Source: Scytalidium lignicola
Taxonomy: Eukaryota > Ascomycota > Leotiomycetes
Direction: 5' to 3'
Length of the DNA: 64,000 nt
NCBI GenBank assembly: GCA_002812745.2
Contig: NCSJ02000162.1
Coordinates: 29,421 to 93,420 of the forward strand
In this document: positions 1 through 9,958 of the stretch, piece by piece
Layout: every line of letters begins with the position of its first letter
Position numbering within the stretch: position 1 is the first letter of the stretch
Position numbers and translations under genes: made by a program
The notes under the pieces: generated by a model
Database searches by the model: none
Seen by the model: only the letters and a program-made list of their open reading frames with translations
Told to the model about the DNA's origin: nothing

Positions 1-1923
1 CTTCTGCGTGGTAGCTATTTTCTTTTTTTCTTGATTGGTGTTGCCTCCGACGGCTGAGAATACTGGACCTCCACGGTATCGGCCTTCGCTCTCTTAATCC
101 GGAGCTTCGAACAGCCTTACCGTAGCAAAGTCGGAACATGTGTCCCCAGTGCCCCCCCAGGAGGCCATGCGGCCCAGACAGCTCGAAGCCTTTGGAGATA
201 AATTTAGGTGCCTGGTGCCAAGGGCCAAATGCCTGGTTGTGCACGTGCATGCTCACATTGGATGCCTTGACTTGTGCCCATCCATCATCCCCAGGGGTCT
301 AGAAGGAAGAGACTCGAGCTCCCCCCGGACCCTTGGGCAGGGAGATCACCGAGTGAGTGCCTTCATTCCAAATCCAATCCCTTCAGCCCTGTGCGCTAGC
401 GAGCATTCGGACCTCCAGCACGCAACAACCATTTTCTCGAATGGAGTGCTCAAAGGAGCTGCCAGCCCCGCCAGCACTCACTCACCTCCACTGGTCGACT
501 TCGCCTCTTCCTTTGCTGTTGAATCGTTGAATCGCAGCTGCTCAGCAACAGGAGGAAGTTCGGAGCACAGCATGTTTAAATACGAGCGATGGCTTGTTTC
601 ACAGTGAATCCACTGGCTCCTCTGCTGGAGCTAGATCTCATCCGTCCGGATCGTTGGGAATCGCTGGAAATCTACATTGCTGCGGGATAGACCGTCGCGA
701 CCGTCAACTGATCGTACTGTAAATCCACCAGGTCCAAGCCACGCTCGCCTTTGTTCTACGCAAGCAGACGATAACCGTACAGTACTGTGGTACCGACCGG
801 CTGACTGTGTAAGTTTAGAACGGGCGATCAGCGATGACAGTTCGCACCACGGCTCTGACCGTCACGACCGGTCCCAAGCATTGGATGGACCCTTCAGNTT
901 TTTTTTTTTTTACTGGATTCAGCAGTTGACGCTCGGACTCCTCTCTTTGCTGGCAGCTTCAGCCCGTCCGTCGGTGCTGGGGACTCTAGCTCGGTACGCT
1001 AGGCCGGGTCAAGCGAACGATTCGACTGTGCCACGCGTGGCCGCATCTGTTTTTAGCCACACCGGGCGGGGTTCCCAGCATTCGGGCCTGTCAGGCTGTC
1101 AGGCTGGCCCAACCAGGAAGGTGGAGCGATGTGCTTGGCCCTATCGAAATCACGAGACATTTTTAGACATTGATGAACAATCCTCCTCCACTTCCGTCGC
1201 AAAGGTCTTGGTGGTATTGGAGGAGCACCAGTCGTAATCACCAGCCGGATTCTTGCACTAGAACAGAGCGATACAGTCAGCATGGCGAACCCAATGATTA
1301 CAAGCGTGCGACCGTGCGATAACAATACTACAGTACTGTAGAGTAATGGAACAGAGCGATGGCACCACTGCAAAATGAAGAAGAAGAAAAGGATTTCTGT
1401 GGTGACAGAACATTGAAGACCGGTAAAAGACAGGCGGCCGAGGTCTGTCGTCCGAAAAAGCAGTTGACCTAGGGTACCCCCGGGAGAGGGGCTTACTGGA
1501 TGCGGCTTCGCTCGAGGACCAAGGCCGCGGCTAGCGTGCGGCCTGACTAGCTCGACTAGCTCCAGCCAACGACAGCCGGACAGCGAATCGCAAAGGTTGA
1601 GCTGCGAGAGCTGGCATGTCCATCAACCACCACCATCATCACGCAACATTTCCACGAATGAGAGCGAGCGAGCGCAAAAGGGAAGTAAGTAATTACGGTA
1701 TGGAAGTGTGGAAGCAAAAGGCCCCCTCCTCGGACTTGGGCACTTGTTTGGCCGCTTGTCTTTGGGAAGATGAGGACGAGGTGGACGTGAGGAATCTTTC
1801 TTCCTCGACTGGTGGCCTTTGGGCAAAACACGTCTAGCAAACTTAAACACCCAAAGCTACTGCCGAAATCTGCTAGTCGTTGAAAATTAGACAATTCCCA
1901 AATACTACTATGCGTACGTTAAG

Positions 1924-1945
1924 GTACAGTACGTAATTACTGTAC
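1924..1945. repeat. Inverted repeat with 8-base arms
   Basis: GTACAGTA (1924-1931) and TACTGTAC (1938-1945) are exact reverse complements around the six-base spacer CGTAAT. Confidence 0.9.
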
Positions 1946-3441
1946 AACAGACGGTCTTTTCCCAAGTTCACAGTAGTCAAGGTCGCATTCTGCTGGCTCC
2001 ACCTGTTGGAAAAGACCTGGCCCGCCACGTTCTCATCCATGGCTTAAGACACACAGCAGCTCCCGTAGCTGGCTTCGCTGCCGTCGACGCCCCGGTACCA
2101 GGTACGAAGTACAAGCAAATCTAATTTTTCTTCGACGTCGCATTGCCCCTGAAAACTAGGCTTGCATGAAAGGACGGTGGGTGGGTAAACAAAACAACAA
2201 TGCGAAAAATGATGAGGCTCTGCGTGAAGAGACGAGGACACCAAAAGCATAATTACCACCCCACCTATCCATTGCTTTGCCGCAATGGTCTGCCTTGGGA
2301 AGGTTAGCTCCTCCGGTTTACCATAAGTCCTTTTTTACAGCATCATAACTCGAATGATGCACTGGAACCACGACCACTCAGAGTGTATGATGACCCAGTC
2401 AATGCTGTCATATATTCGGGAACTTTCTCCGCTTTCTACAGCATCGAGATTCGTACGCCTTATCCTTGACGTACAGGACATAGGCGCATTGCACTGGACA
2501 GCCAACATCCTGTACCCTATTGTACAGTACCTGTTTTTGGGAGTATCCAGTCTAGATACCACATGCTTACCTCGTAACTAACCGATCAGGTACCGTGCAG
2601 AATTTCCGCAGTTACATCGAAGCACAGTTATTAATCTCCAGCGTGAGACTACCAGGAATAGAACTCTAATTATCCTCCACGGGATTTTAGTAAGCACCAG
2701 GCTGTCCGAAAGATACTGTACAGTACAACAAGGGCCCAACCTACGCGTAATCATTCTTCTTAAACCAAAGCTCACTCGCTTAACCACTCACTACCCCATG
2801 GAATCCAGTCTGCATGGCATGGCTGCTGGTTGGCCGGCTCCCACCTCATGCCTCCCTGCTGTGCTACCTACTGGAGTACAGATCCACCGGATAGTTTCTT
2901 TCAGACGACAGGGACTTTAAATTACCAAATCTAATTACAGTACAGTTGGATGGGAGCACATCGGGCGAACGCTGCCGATCCATCGAAGTCTCCTCGTCCA
3001 AAGGTAGAAAATACACACTGGAATTAAACGTTGCCTCGAGCTGCAAGTTATCGGGAATGCTTGCGGTGACTGCTCGGCAGCCATCAGCAACAACGTACAC
3101 GCACCCCCCAAGTCCTGTAAACTTTGCCGTAAAAGGATCGTGGATAAAGGTGTGGACGGCAGCTTTGCCCCCTGCTTGCTGATGAGCCACCCATGGCACC
3201 CAACCTTTCGTGTGTGGAGTCACGTACCTTTTGCTTTCTTTTCGTACAGACATGAGAGAGCCCTCTTCAGCCTTGGCTGCGGAGCTGCGCGGCCTACTCA
3301 CACCCTGGGGCTAGCTCTAGAGTGGCGGTCGGCGTGGGCCCAGCAGACCCGACATATTACAGTCCAGGCACACCATATTTACCTTGCGCGACGGCATTCC
3401 TTTCGTTGCTTGGTTTCTGTAGTTGTTGTTGGAGAAATACA

Positions 3442-3480
3442 TCGCCATCGCCATCGCCGTCGTTGTCGTTGTCGTTGTCC
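3442..3480. repeat. Imperfect trinucleotide repeat
   Basis: Three-base units of the kind CGC/CAT grading into CGT/TGT repeat about a dozen times, roughly 220 bases upstream of the glycoprotein start codon. This is a simple repeat with no sign of coding use. Confidence 0.7.
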
Positions 3481-3702
3481 TTCATCGTAGCTGTTGTTAA
3501 TCAACGTCGTTCTTCGACCCCACCCTCGCTCGCTCTGCCAGCTTTTGTGGATTGCAGCAGCCAGCTGTATCTCGACACCATCGTTCGGCCGTGTTGCCAA
3601 TTTGTCAATTGAGCTCTAGCAAGAGAGCCAGAAAGAAGAGAAGGAGAAGAAGAAGAAGAAGAAGAAAAGGACAGTTGAAAGACAGGAGGAAATAGTTTCG
3701 CC

Positions 3703-6700
3703 ATGGTTCTTCGGCCTTTATTTTGGGCGGCGGTGGTTGGATGTGTAGCTGTGGTGCAGGCTCAGAATACGACAGTTGCAGCGGGGAGCTTGATTTCACC
3801 AGATCATCGACCAGGAGGAGGCGGTGGTGGTGATAATTGTGAACGGTGTCCCCAGAAAACTGTAACCGAGTATTGCACGGAGACGGAGACGATCACTAAA
3901 GAGTAAGTTGGATTTTTTTTAAAATTCNTTTTTTTTATAAATTAAAACCAATATCAACTGCGCGAATTGAATTGGAGTTCTTTGCTAATCATTTCATTCT
4001 TAGTCACTACAAAACAATCACTAAATAGTAAGTAATAATATCTTAAAACATCCTTCAAGCCACTTCGTAAGCAGAAACAGCTTACACCATGCGTCTAGCA
4101 AACCAACTTATGTCACTATCACTGATACTGATACCGTGACGTGCACTGTCACGGATAATGTGACCATCACAATCGCTACTCCAACGACCGTTGACGAGAC
4201 CATCACAGACACTGCAACTGCAACTGTAACGCTCACGCCTAGTGTAGTAGACGTCTCCATCACCGTCTATGAGACTGTGACGCAGAACTACACTACCACC
4301 ACTACGGATGTTATAACACAGAACTTCACGACTACGACTACTGAGACGGATAGCTTCACTGCGAACATCACACTTACAGCTACAGATACCGTCACCCAAA
4401 ATGTCACGGTTACGGAGACAGTGGCCACGCCATCGGAAGTTGATGTGACTATCACTGATACTGTGACGGATACCATTGCTACTCCTTCAGAAGTTGATGT
4501 TACTATCACGGCTACGGTGACTGACACCATCGCCACACCTTCTGAAGTCGATGTGACTATTACGGATACAGTTACAGCAATTTCTGACATCAATGTGACC
4601 ATCACGGATACTGTGACAGCAACCTCGGATGTCAATGTGACCGTCACAGATACTGTGACGGATACAATTGCCACTCCTTCGGAGGTTGATGTTACTATCA
4701 CAGATACAGTGACAGCGACTTCTGATCTGACTATTACAGATACAGTAACTGCAACCTCTGATATCAACGTGACGGTAACTGCAACTTCTGATATTGACGT
4801 GACTGTAACAGCAATCTCTGATATCACTATTACTGATACCGTGACTGACACAATCGCCACTCCTTCAGAGGTTGATGTCACAGTTACAGCTACAGCGACG
4901 GCGATTTCTGATGTGACTATTACAGATACTGTGACTGATACAATCGCTACGCCTTCGGAGGTTGATGTCACAGTTACCGCTACAGCTACAGTTACGGATA
5001 CTATAGCCACGCCTTCAGACATTGATATTACGGTGACGGAAACCATTGCTACTCCTTCAGAGGTGGATGTAACAATCACAGCAACGGAAACGGACACAGT
5101 TACAAATACCATAGCTACTCCATCGGAAGTTGATGTCACAGTCACAGCAACGGAAACGGACACAGTCACAAATACCATAGCTACTCCATCGGAAGCTGAT
5201 GTCACAGTCACAGCAACGGAAACAGATACAGTCACAAATACAGTGGCTACTCCTTCTGAGGTTGATGTGACTGTTACAGCCACGGCAACCGAGACAATTG
5301 CTACTCCATCTGAGGTTGACGTTACTATCACAGATACAGTCACAAACACTATAGCCACACCATCTGAAGTTGATGTCACTATAACAGACACAGCAACTAA
5401 GACGATTGCTACTCCATCTGAGGTTGACGTTACTATCACAGATACAGTCACAAACACTATAGCCACCCCATCTGAAGTTGATGTCACTATCACAGACACA
5501 GCAACTGAGACGATTGCTACTCCATCTGATATTACCATCACAGAAACCGTAGCTACACCTTCAGAGGTCGATGTCACGGTTACGGCGACTGTAGTCACTG
5601 TGTCTGATGTTGTAGTCACTACAACCACAACAGTTATACGTAAGTAGATCGCCAAGTTCCTTGTGCAGTTTAAAGATGCTAACCAAGTATTAGTCCCAGG
5701 AACTACAGTCACAACTGAAATTTCAGGGGCTCGGACAACAGTTACGATTCCGCCAACTACCATAACACAAGTTACGACTGTGACGGCTCCAGGATCTGTC
5801 ACTACCCTTCCAGGAACAACCGTTACTGTTGACGTTGTGAGAGGCTGCCCTGCACCCACTAATACCGCTCCAGTTACCCCACAAGCAACTGGTGAGGATG
5901 CTACATGGGGATGTTCTCCAGGATTTGTCTGTAGCCCCCCTAAACCGGGCGATTGTGATGTTGCTGCGAACCCACCGAGCGAAGATTATCTCTGTGACGC
6001 ACGATTCTGTATCCCAGCTCCTGCTTTCACTCCTGTGGAATGGCCGGATAACAAGACTACTTTCTACCCACCAACTGACGGCTATTTCAACCTGAACCCG
6101 AATGCATTTGGTCTGAGTGTAGGTATCTTCACTGAAGAGACCGTTGTGGAAGTCATTCATGGCAAGAAAAAGACCATCACAACTGGCAACTGGGCGTCAC
6201 AGACCTCCTTGACACACTTTAACCCATCAGCCGCGGCAACTGCAATAGTCGAAAGAGCCCTGCCGGCTCGTCAACTTTCTAAGAGAGATAATACTGTGGT
6301 CCCGGCTGTCTGCTTCGCTTCTTGCAACAATGGCTTCGTCGAAGCCCAAAGAGTAGGCAAATCCCCAGCTCTCTGCGCTCCAGGTTCAGCCTTTGAAGCC
6401 GATCTCGCAGCTTGCCAAGCTTGTGTTGCAGCCCATGGGGACACAACCAAAGTTAGCCTACAGACTTATGTCAGCCCGCAGTTTGCTCAGTTCATCAACT
6501 TCTGTAATGCTCAGAACCCACAGAGTGAGATTGCTTCATCGACAAGTGTTCCCACTGTCACAAGCACATTGCCAGCTAGCACTCCGGTTATTACGAGCAC
6601 GGATGTCATTACTCCTCAACCAATCTCTTCCACCAAAGTAGTCGTCGTTTCGAGTACGGCGTCGACACCTGTTGTAAGTGTAACTGTCACGAGCACCCAA

Positions 6701-7180
6701 GAGCCAGCAAGCATCAGTAGTCCTCCAACTTCATCTTCAGTTGAATCAACTTCAAGCTCGACTGCTCCTCCTCCAAGCTCAAGTGCACCTCCAAGCTCCA
6801 GCCCACCTCCTCCGACCTCAAGCGCACCTCCAAGTTCAAGCACGCCTACTCCCAGCTCGAGCGCGCCTACTACTAGCTCATCTGCTCCAAGCCCCAGCAC
6901 ACCTACTGCTACACCAAGTGCACCTACTCAAACCCCTAGCAGCTTCTCAACTGCAACCTCTTTGGTAGGAGGCGTAGCATCAACTGCTAGTACATCTTCG
7001 TCCACTGTTAGCACCTCATCTTCGTCTACCCCAATATCCACCCCCTCGACGAACGCAACAAGCACTGCACCACCTCAACCGACTTTCACCTTGAACGGAG
7101 CAGGCAATCTCCAACCTTCATCGTCTTCGTTCATCGTGGCGTTAGTCTCGCTCCTCGCAGCCCTCCACATCCTCATCTAA
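3703..7180 (+). CDS. GPI-anchored Thr/Ser-rich cell-surface repeat glycoprotein
   Basis: Four exons (3703-3902, 4004-4027, 4081-5639, 5694-7180) join in frame to 1089 residues. Exon 2 is only 24 bases. Residues 1-20 form a signal peptide (ends VVQA). Residues 21-75 carry a Gly run and a small Cys cluster. Residues about 190-590 are a long acidic, Thr-rich repeat built on ATPSEVDVT plus TITDTVT-like units, with 15 close copies. Two Cys-containing domains follow (about 667-700 and 801-850), then a Ser/Pro-rich stalk (about 876-1057). The C-terminal hydrophobic tail ending in LLAALHILI fits a GPI anchor signal. The architecture is that of a heavily O-mannosylated wall protein held above the membrane; adhesin, wall-spacer or surface-shield roles are all possible. 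The acceptor at 4080 could be replaced by 4098, and 5693 by 5699, both in frame. The family seems to be a poorly characterised one in Pezizomycotina, and I claim no specific function. Confidence 0.85.
4428..5620 (+). repeat. Degenerate tandem repeat encoding the Thr/acidic stalk
   Basis: This in-frame array sits inside exon 3 of the glycoprotein gene. Fifteen copies of the core [AV]ATPSE[VA]DVT alternate with TITDTVT/TVTATET linkers. Two ATPSD variants and several shorter ATSD/AISD units are interspersed. Spacing between cores varies from about 14 to 22 residues. In the middle, three successive 66-base units (about 5081-5278) are nearly identical. Thr occupies nearly every second position over long stretches, and Lys/Arg are almost absent. 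Confidence 0.9.
5291..5530 (+). repeat. 108-base tandem duplication within the stalk array
   Basis: Bases 5291-5398 and 5399-5506 are near-identical 108-base units differing at only a handful of positions, and a third partial copy begins at 5507. Each unit encodes 36 residues holding two ATPSEVDVT cores. Because the unit is a multiple of three, copy-number change would keep the frame. The low divergence compared with the rest of the array suggests recent expansion. Confidence 0.85.
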
Positions 7181-8147
7181 TCTAATCTAAACCTTCATCT
7201 TTTGAACCGCCACCCTTCAAAAGAAAAATCCTTTTATAATTCTTCCAGCAAGCTTCTTTTCATGCATTCCATTATCTTAATGACTTTTTAACGATTGCAT
7301 GAGCTACGGTCCTTCCCGATGATATAATTTTAGGCATATTTATGAACTCAACTTCTTTCTGCTGCATGTTGCATTTGGAAGGGGTTTTTTTAATTGGGCA
7401 TATATTCTATTTTGGTTTGGGGTTAGCATTGGAAAAGATACTTCCNTTTTTTGGTTATTGATACCCTCACGCTCCTTTATGATTCAACGATGGTGATGGA
7501 CCATGCAGCATAGCGAGTTTTTGGATTTCAGATTTGGAGATGGAAGGCCTTTGGTTTCGTGAGATGGGAGCACATTTTTTTTGATACAAGGGGAGAAAAG
7601 AGTTGGTTTGGTGAATTGATACTAGGCGGAGAGGTAAAATTGCGGTGGGTATAAGCCGGATAAGCTTATGCACGAAGGAAACGACGGAAGATGATTGCGT
7701 AGTTGAAGTATATAAACGCCATATAATATACCCCGTTGAGATGGCTTAACTTTTGATATGAAAAGAAAGTATTTTAAAATATGCAGTTATAGCTCTTGTG
7801 AATTGTCTTGATTGTGCTCCTCTTTCCCTGGTTTGGTTTATCTCGGGATATGGGTTGCTCATGTGGAAATTCGCCGGCGGAGTTCTAAATCCAATGTAAA
7901 AAAAAGGCGGATACACCTAAGAAAGATGAAGTTCATATACCGGGTTATATTGGATCTACTTTCTTTGCTCTTCGCATAAAAAAAATGGATACCCAAAAAG
8001 CAAACCGAAGAGAGGTAATAACATATCTAATTCATACAAAAAAGAGGCAGGGTGTTGGGCCTGGCCTCCTCTCCTTTTCTGTTTTCTCTCCTTCTCGAAG
8101 CCCCATGTTAACGTTAATGCAAATGGGAAAATAATTAAAGTTTGAAT
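7181..8147. other. Convergent intergenic region
   Basis: This lies between the 3' ends of the glycoprotein gene (+) and the nitronate monooxygenase gene (-). It is AT-rich with several T and A runs, including an N next to a T run at 7446. A short CTAAT repeat follows the glycoprotein stop codon. I see only probable 3' untranslated sequence and no gene. Confidence 0.6.
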
Positions 8148-9364
8148 TTACAACTTCGCTCCACCAACAATCAGCGAGTTACCATTCTTAATCCACTTAA
8201 CCGCATCACCAACCAACTCATCAACCACCGCCTTAGCAGACTTCTTCTCATTGACAACAGCACTCGCCTTGCCCATCAAGAACGGCCGCGCGTTGTCCAT
8301 CATCTCGTCCGTGATATCATCGCCCAGCGTCTCGAAGTCGTGCTCTACGGGAATAACTCCCTTGCTAGTCAACTCCTTGATCTCCTGTGCACGGTTCTCC
8401 TCCCAGTTCTTGATATACTCGTTGGTGCGTACGCGGAGTGGACGGCCGGTGAAGATGATTGTTCGGACGTTGTCGTCGAAGCCAGCGGTGCGGACAGCTT
8501 CTTGGTGGGCTTGAGGAGCGCCAGCCTCATCGGTCAGGATGAAGCGCGTGCCGACCCAGACAGCGGAGGCGCCCATCATTAGAGCTGCGGCGACGGTTTG
8601 GCCGTTGTAGATACCTCCTGCGGCGATGACTTGCACAGGTTGGCCGGTCATGGGGGAGGTATAGCCCTTGACGAGACTGACGCAAGCTGGGATGAGGACA
8701 GTTGTGGGAACATCTCCCGTGTGGCCACCACCCTCACCACCTTGAGCGCAGATGATATCAACACCGAGTTCGAGGCACTTCTTGGCGTGCTTTGGGTGTC
8801 CGATCATATTCATGTAGAGGATGCCAGCCTTGTGGAGTCGCTCGACGACAGGCTTTGGTGGGACACCGACGGCAGAAACGAAGAGCTTCGCACCGCTCTC
8901 AATGATGATATCAACGAGCTCGTTCAGCTTTCCCTTGGTGTAGTCGTAGCTACGTGTCACATTCAAGTCAGCCGCTGGGAGAGATTTATGTATGTGGCAT
9001 GGCCGGAAAAAGGCTTACTTTGTTTTCCTGGCACTTCCACCGACTTGTGGTAAGAGGAGATCAACACCAAATGGCGCATTCTTGTCGTTGAGATATGACT
9101 TCAACTCTGCGATCTGCTCGCGCAGCATATCTGGGGTATAGCCGACACCTCCAATGACACCAAGACCTCCGGCATTGGTTACGGCTGCAGCGAGTTTCGG
9201 ACCGGCAGCAACGTTCATGCCAGCCAGGAGGACGGGATGGTTGATCTTGAGAAGATCCGTGATCTTTGTTCGGAGTTGTTCTGGCGAGCATGGTTAGTTC
9301 TGGAGTGTTTGACTTTGGTGAGTAAATAGTAGCATGTGAAAGAGCGCTTACGAGGTGAGGCCAT
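8148..9364 (-). CDS. Nitronate monooxygenase (2-nitropropane dioxygenase family)
   Basis: Three exons on the minus strand (9364-9352, 9280-9019, 8949-8148) give 358 residues, the usual length for fungal members. This family of FMN-dependent enzymes oxidises alkyl nitronates, including propionate 3-nitronate, to nitrite and carbonyl products. After a short N-terminus come HPVLLAGM and NAGGLGVIGG, the N-terminal part of the TIM barrel. Later come GARKTN-type sequence (here SARKTN) across the second junction, then AQGGEGGGHTGD with the conserved glycine-rich and His segment. AAGGIYNGQTVAAAL and GTRFI form the C-terminal phosphate-binding part of the FMN site. Exon 1 is only 13 bases; its ATG is chosen because the join restores the conserved start of the barrel. 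The gene diverges from the folate gene with 590 bases between start codons. A general detoxification role is inferred from the family. Confidence 0.93.
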
Positions 9365-9954
9365 TGTGAAGATCTGACGATGGAGAAAGTAGAGATGAGA
9401 ATTAACTAGATCAATGGCAGAAGCAGTGGCAGAGAATATCAACCAGTTTGCAGAAAGGAAGGCTACAGATATGAAGAGTCTGGGGATATGGTGGGTGGAG
9501 GTGAAGGAGAGAAAGGANTTTATGGGGGAGTTTGTTGTGAGGGGGACGCTTCTCGGCCCCGGGTTTGCTGGGCTGGGGAAATAAATGCCTCGGTCCAACT
9601 TGTTTCTAACTTAAGTTACCTGCAGTTACAAAGTTAATTATTTAAGTCAGCCTGCGCTGGAACGATTACTAATAGATTAATACGGCACTTCGTACGCAAG
9701 TGCAGCACGACCAGATAACTAATAATTAATTACTGCTCGTAAAGCTGAACATACGATTGAGACCACCAGTTGCTGACATCGTAAGAACCTTAGTTTTTTC
9801 TCCCTCAAGACATCGATCAGGGCTGCTGTCTTATTGAAGCCTTGCGTTTAAGGCTGTCACATTTTTCGGAGTTAAGATGCCAAATTGACGTCGAAGTCAT
9901 TTTCATGTGGCAAATGCAATCCGAGTACTCACGTTTAAGTTCCAGCTTTCCTTC
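9365..9954. other. Divergent promoter region, nitronate monooxygenase / folate gene
   Basis: These 590 bases separate two divergent start codons. An N at 9518 lies in the leader side of the minus-strand gene. The stretch next to the folate gene contains two short upstream reading frames, listed separately. I see no further gene. Confidence 0.6.
9877..9888 (+). promoter_or_regulatory. Three-codon upstream reading frame of the folate gene
   Basis: An ATG at 9877 is followed by two sense codons and TGA. It lies 67 bases before the second upstream reading frame's end. It only matters if transcription begins upstream of it, which the sequence does not show. Confidence 0.35.
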
Positions 9955-9958
9955 ATGA
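9905..9958 (+). promoter_or_regulatory. 17-codon upstream reading frame overlapping the folate start (ATGA)
   Basis: An ATG at 9905 opens a 17-codon frame that ends at TGA 9956-9958. The chosen start codon of the HPPK-DHPS gene is ATG 9955-9957, so stop and start overlap as ATGA. This arrangement would allow reinitiation-coupled or reduced translation if the leader includes 9905. Use of a later in-frame Met would weaken the idea. Confidence 0.45.

Larger units (their letters stand above)
1..3702. other. Gene-free upstream region with palindromic motifs
   Basis: I see no open frame here with fungal protein character. The longest frames (around 140-607 and 677-1237) are compositionally random and have no recognisable domain. 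The stretch holds ten copies of TACTGTA/TACAGTA between 715 and 2942, including two perfect 12-base palindromes (1329-1340 and 2714-2725). An imperfect trinucleotide run lies at 3442-3480. A purine run rich in GAA (about 3644-3668) sits just ahead of the start codon at 3703 and probably belongs to the 5' leader of that gene. An N at 898 abuts a T run. This is most likely promoter and leader sequence of the downstream glycoprotein gene plus unassigned intergenic DNA. Confidence 0.6.

Noticed and set aside
140..1237. 155- and 186-codon frames near the window start
   Set aside because: No domain, signal peptide or sensible composition; the second crosses an N and a T run.
4288..5859. 523-codon antisense frame across the glycoprotein repeat
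   Set aside because: It mirrors the Thr/Val/Asp repeat codons of the sense strand, spans an intron of the real gene and has monotonous SVTVTV-like composition. It is a by-product of the repeat.
9215..9598. 127-codon minus-strand frame over the nitronate monooxygenase start
   Set aside because: It reads through the first intron of the real gene and crosses an N; the conserved protein needs the spliced frame.
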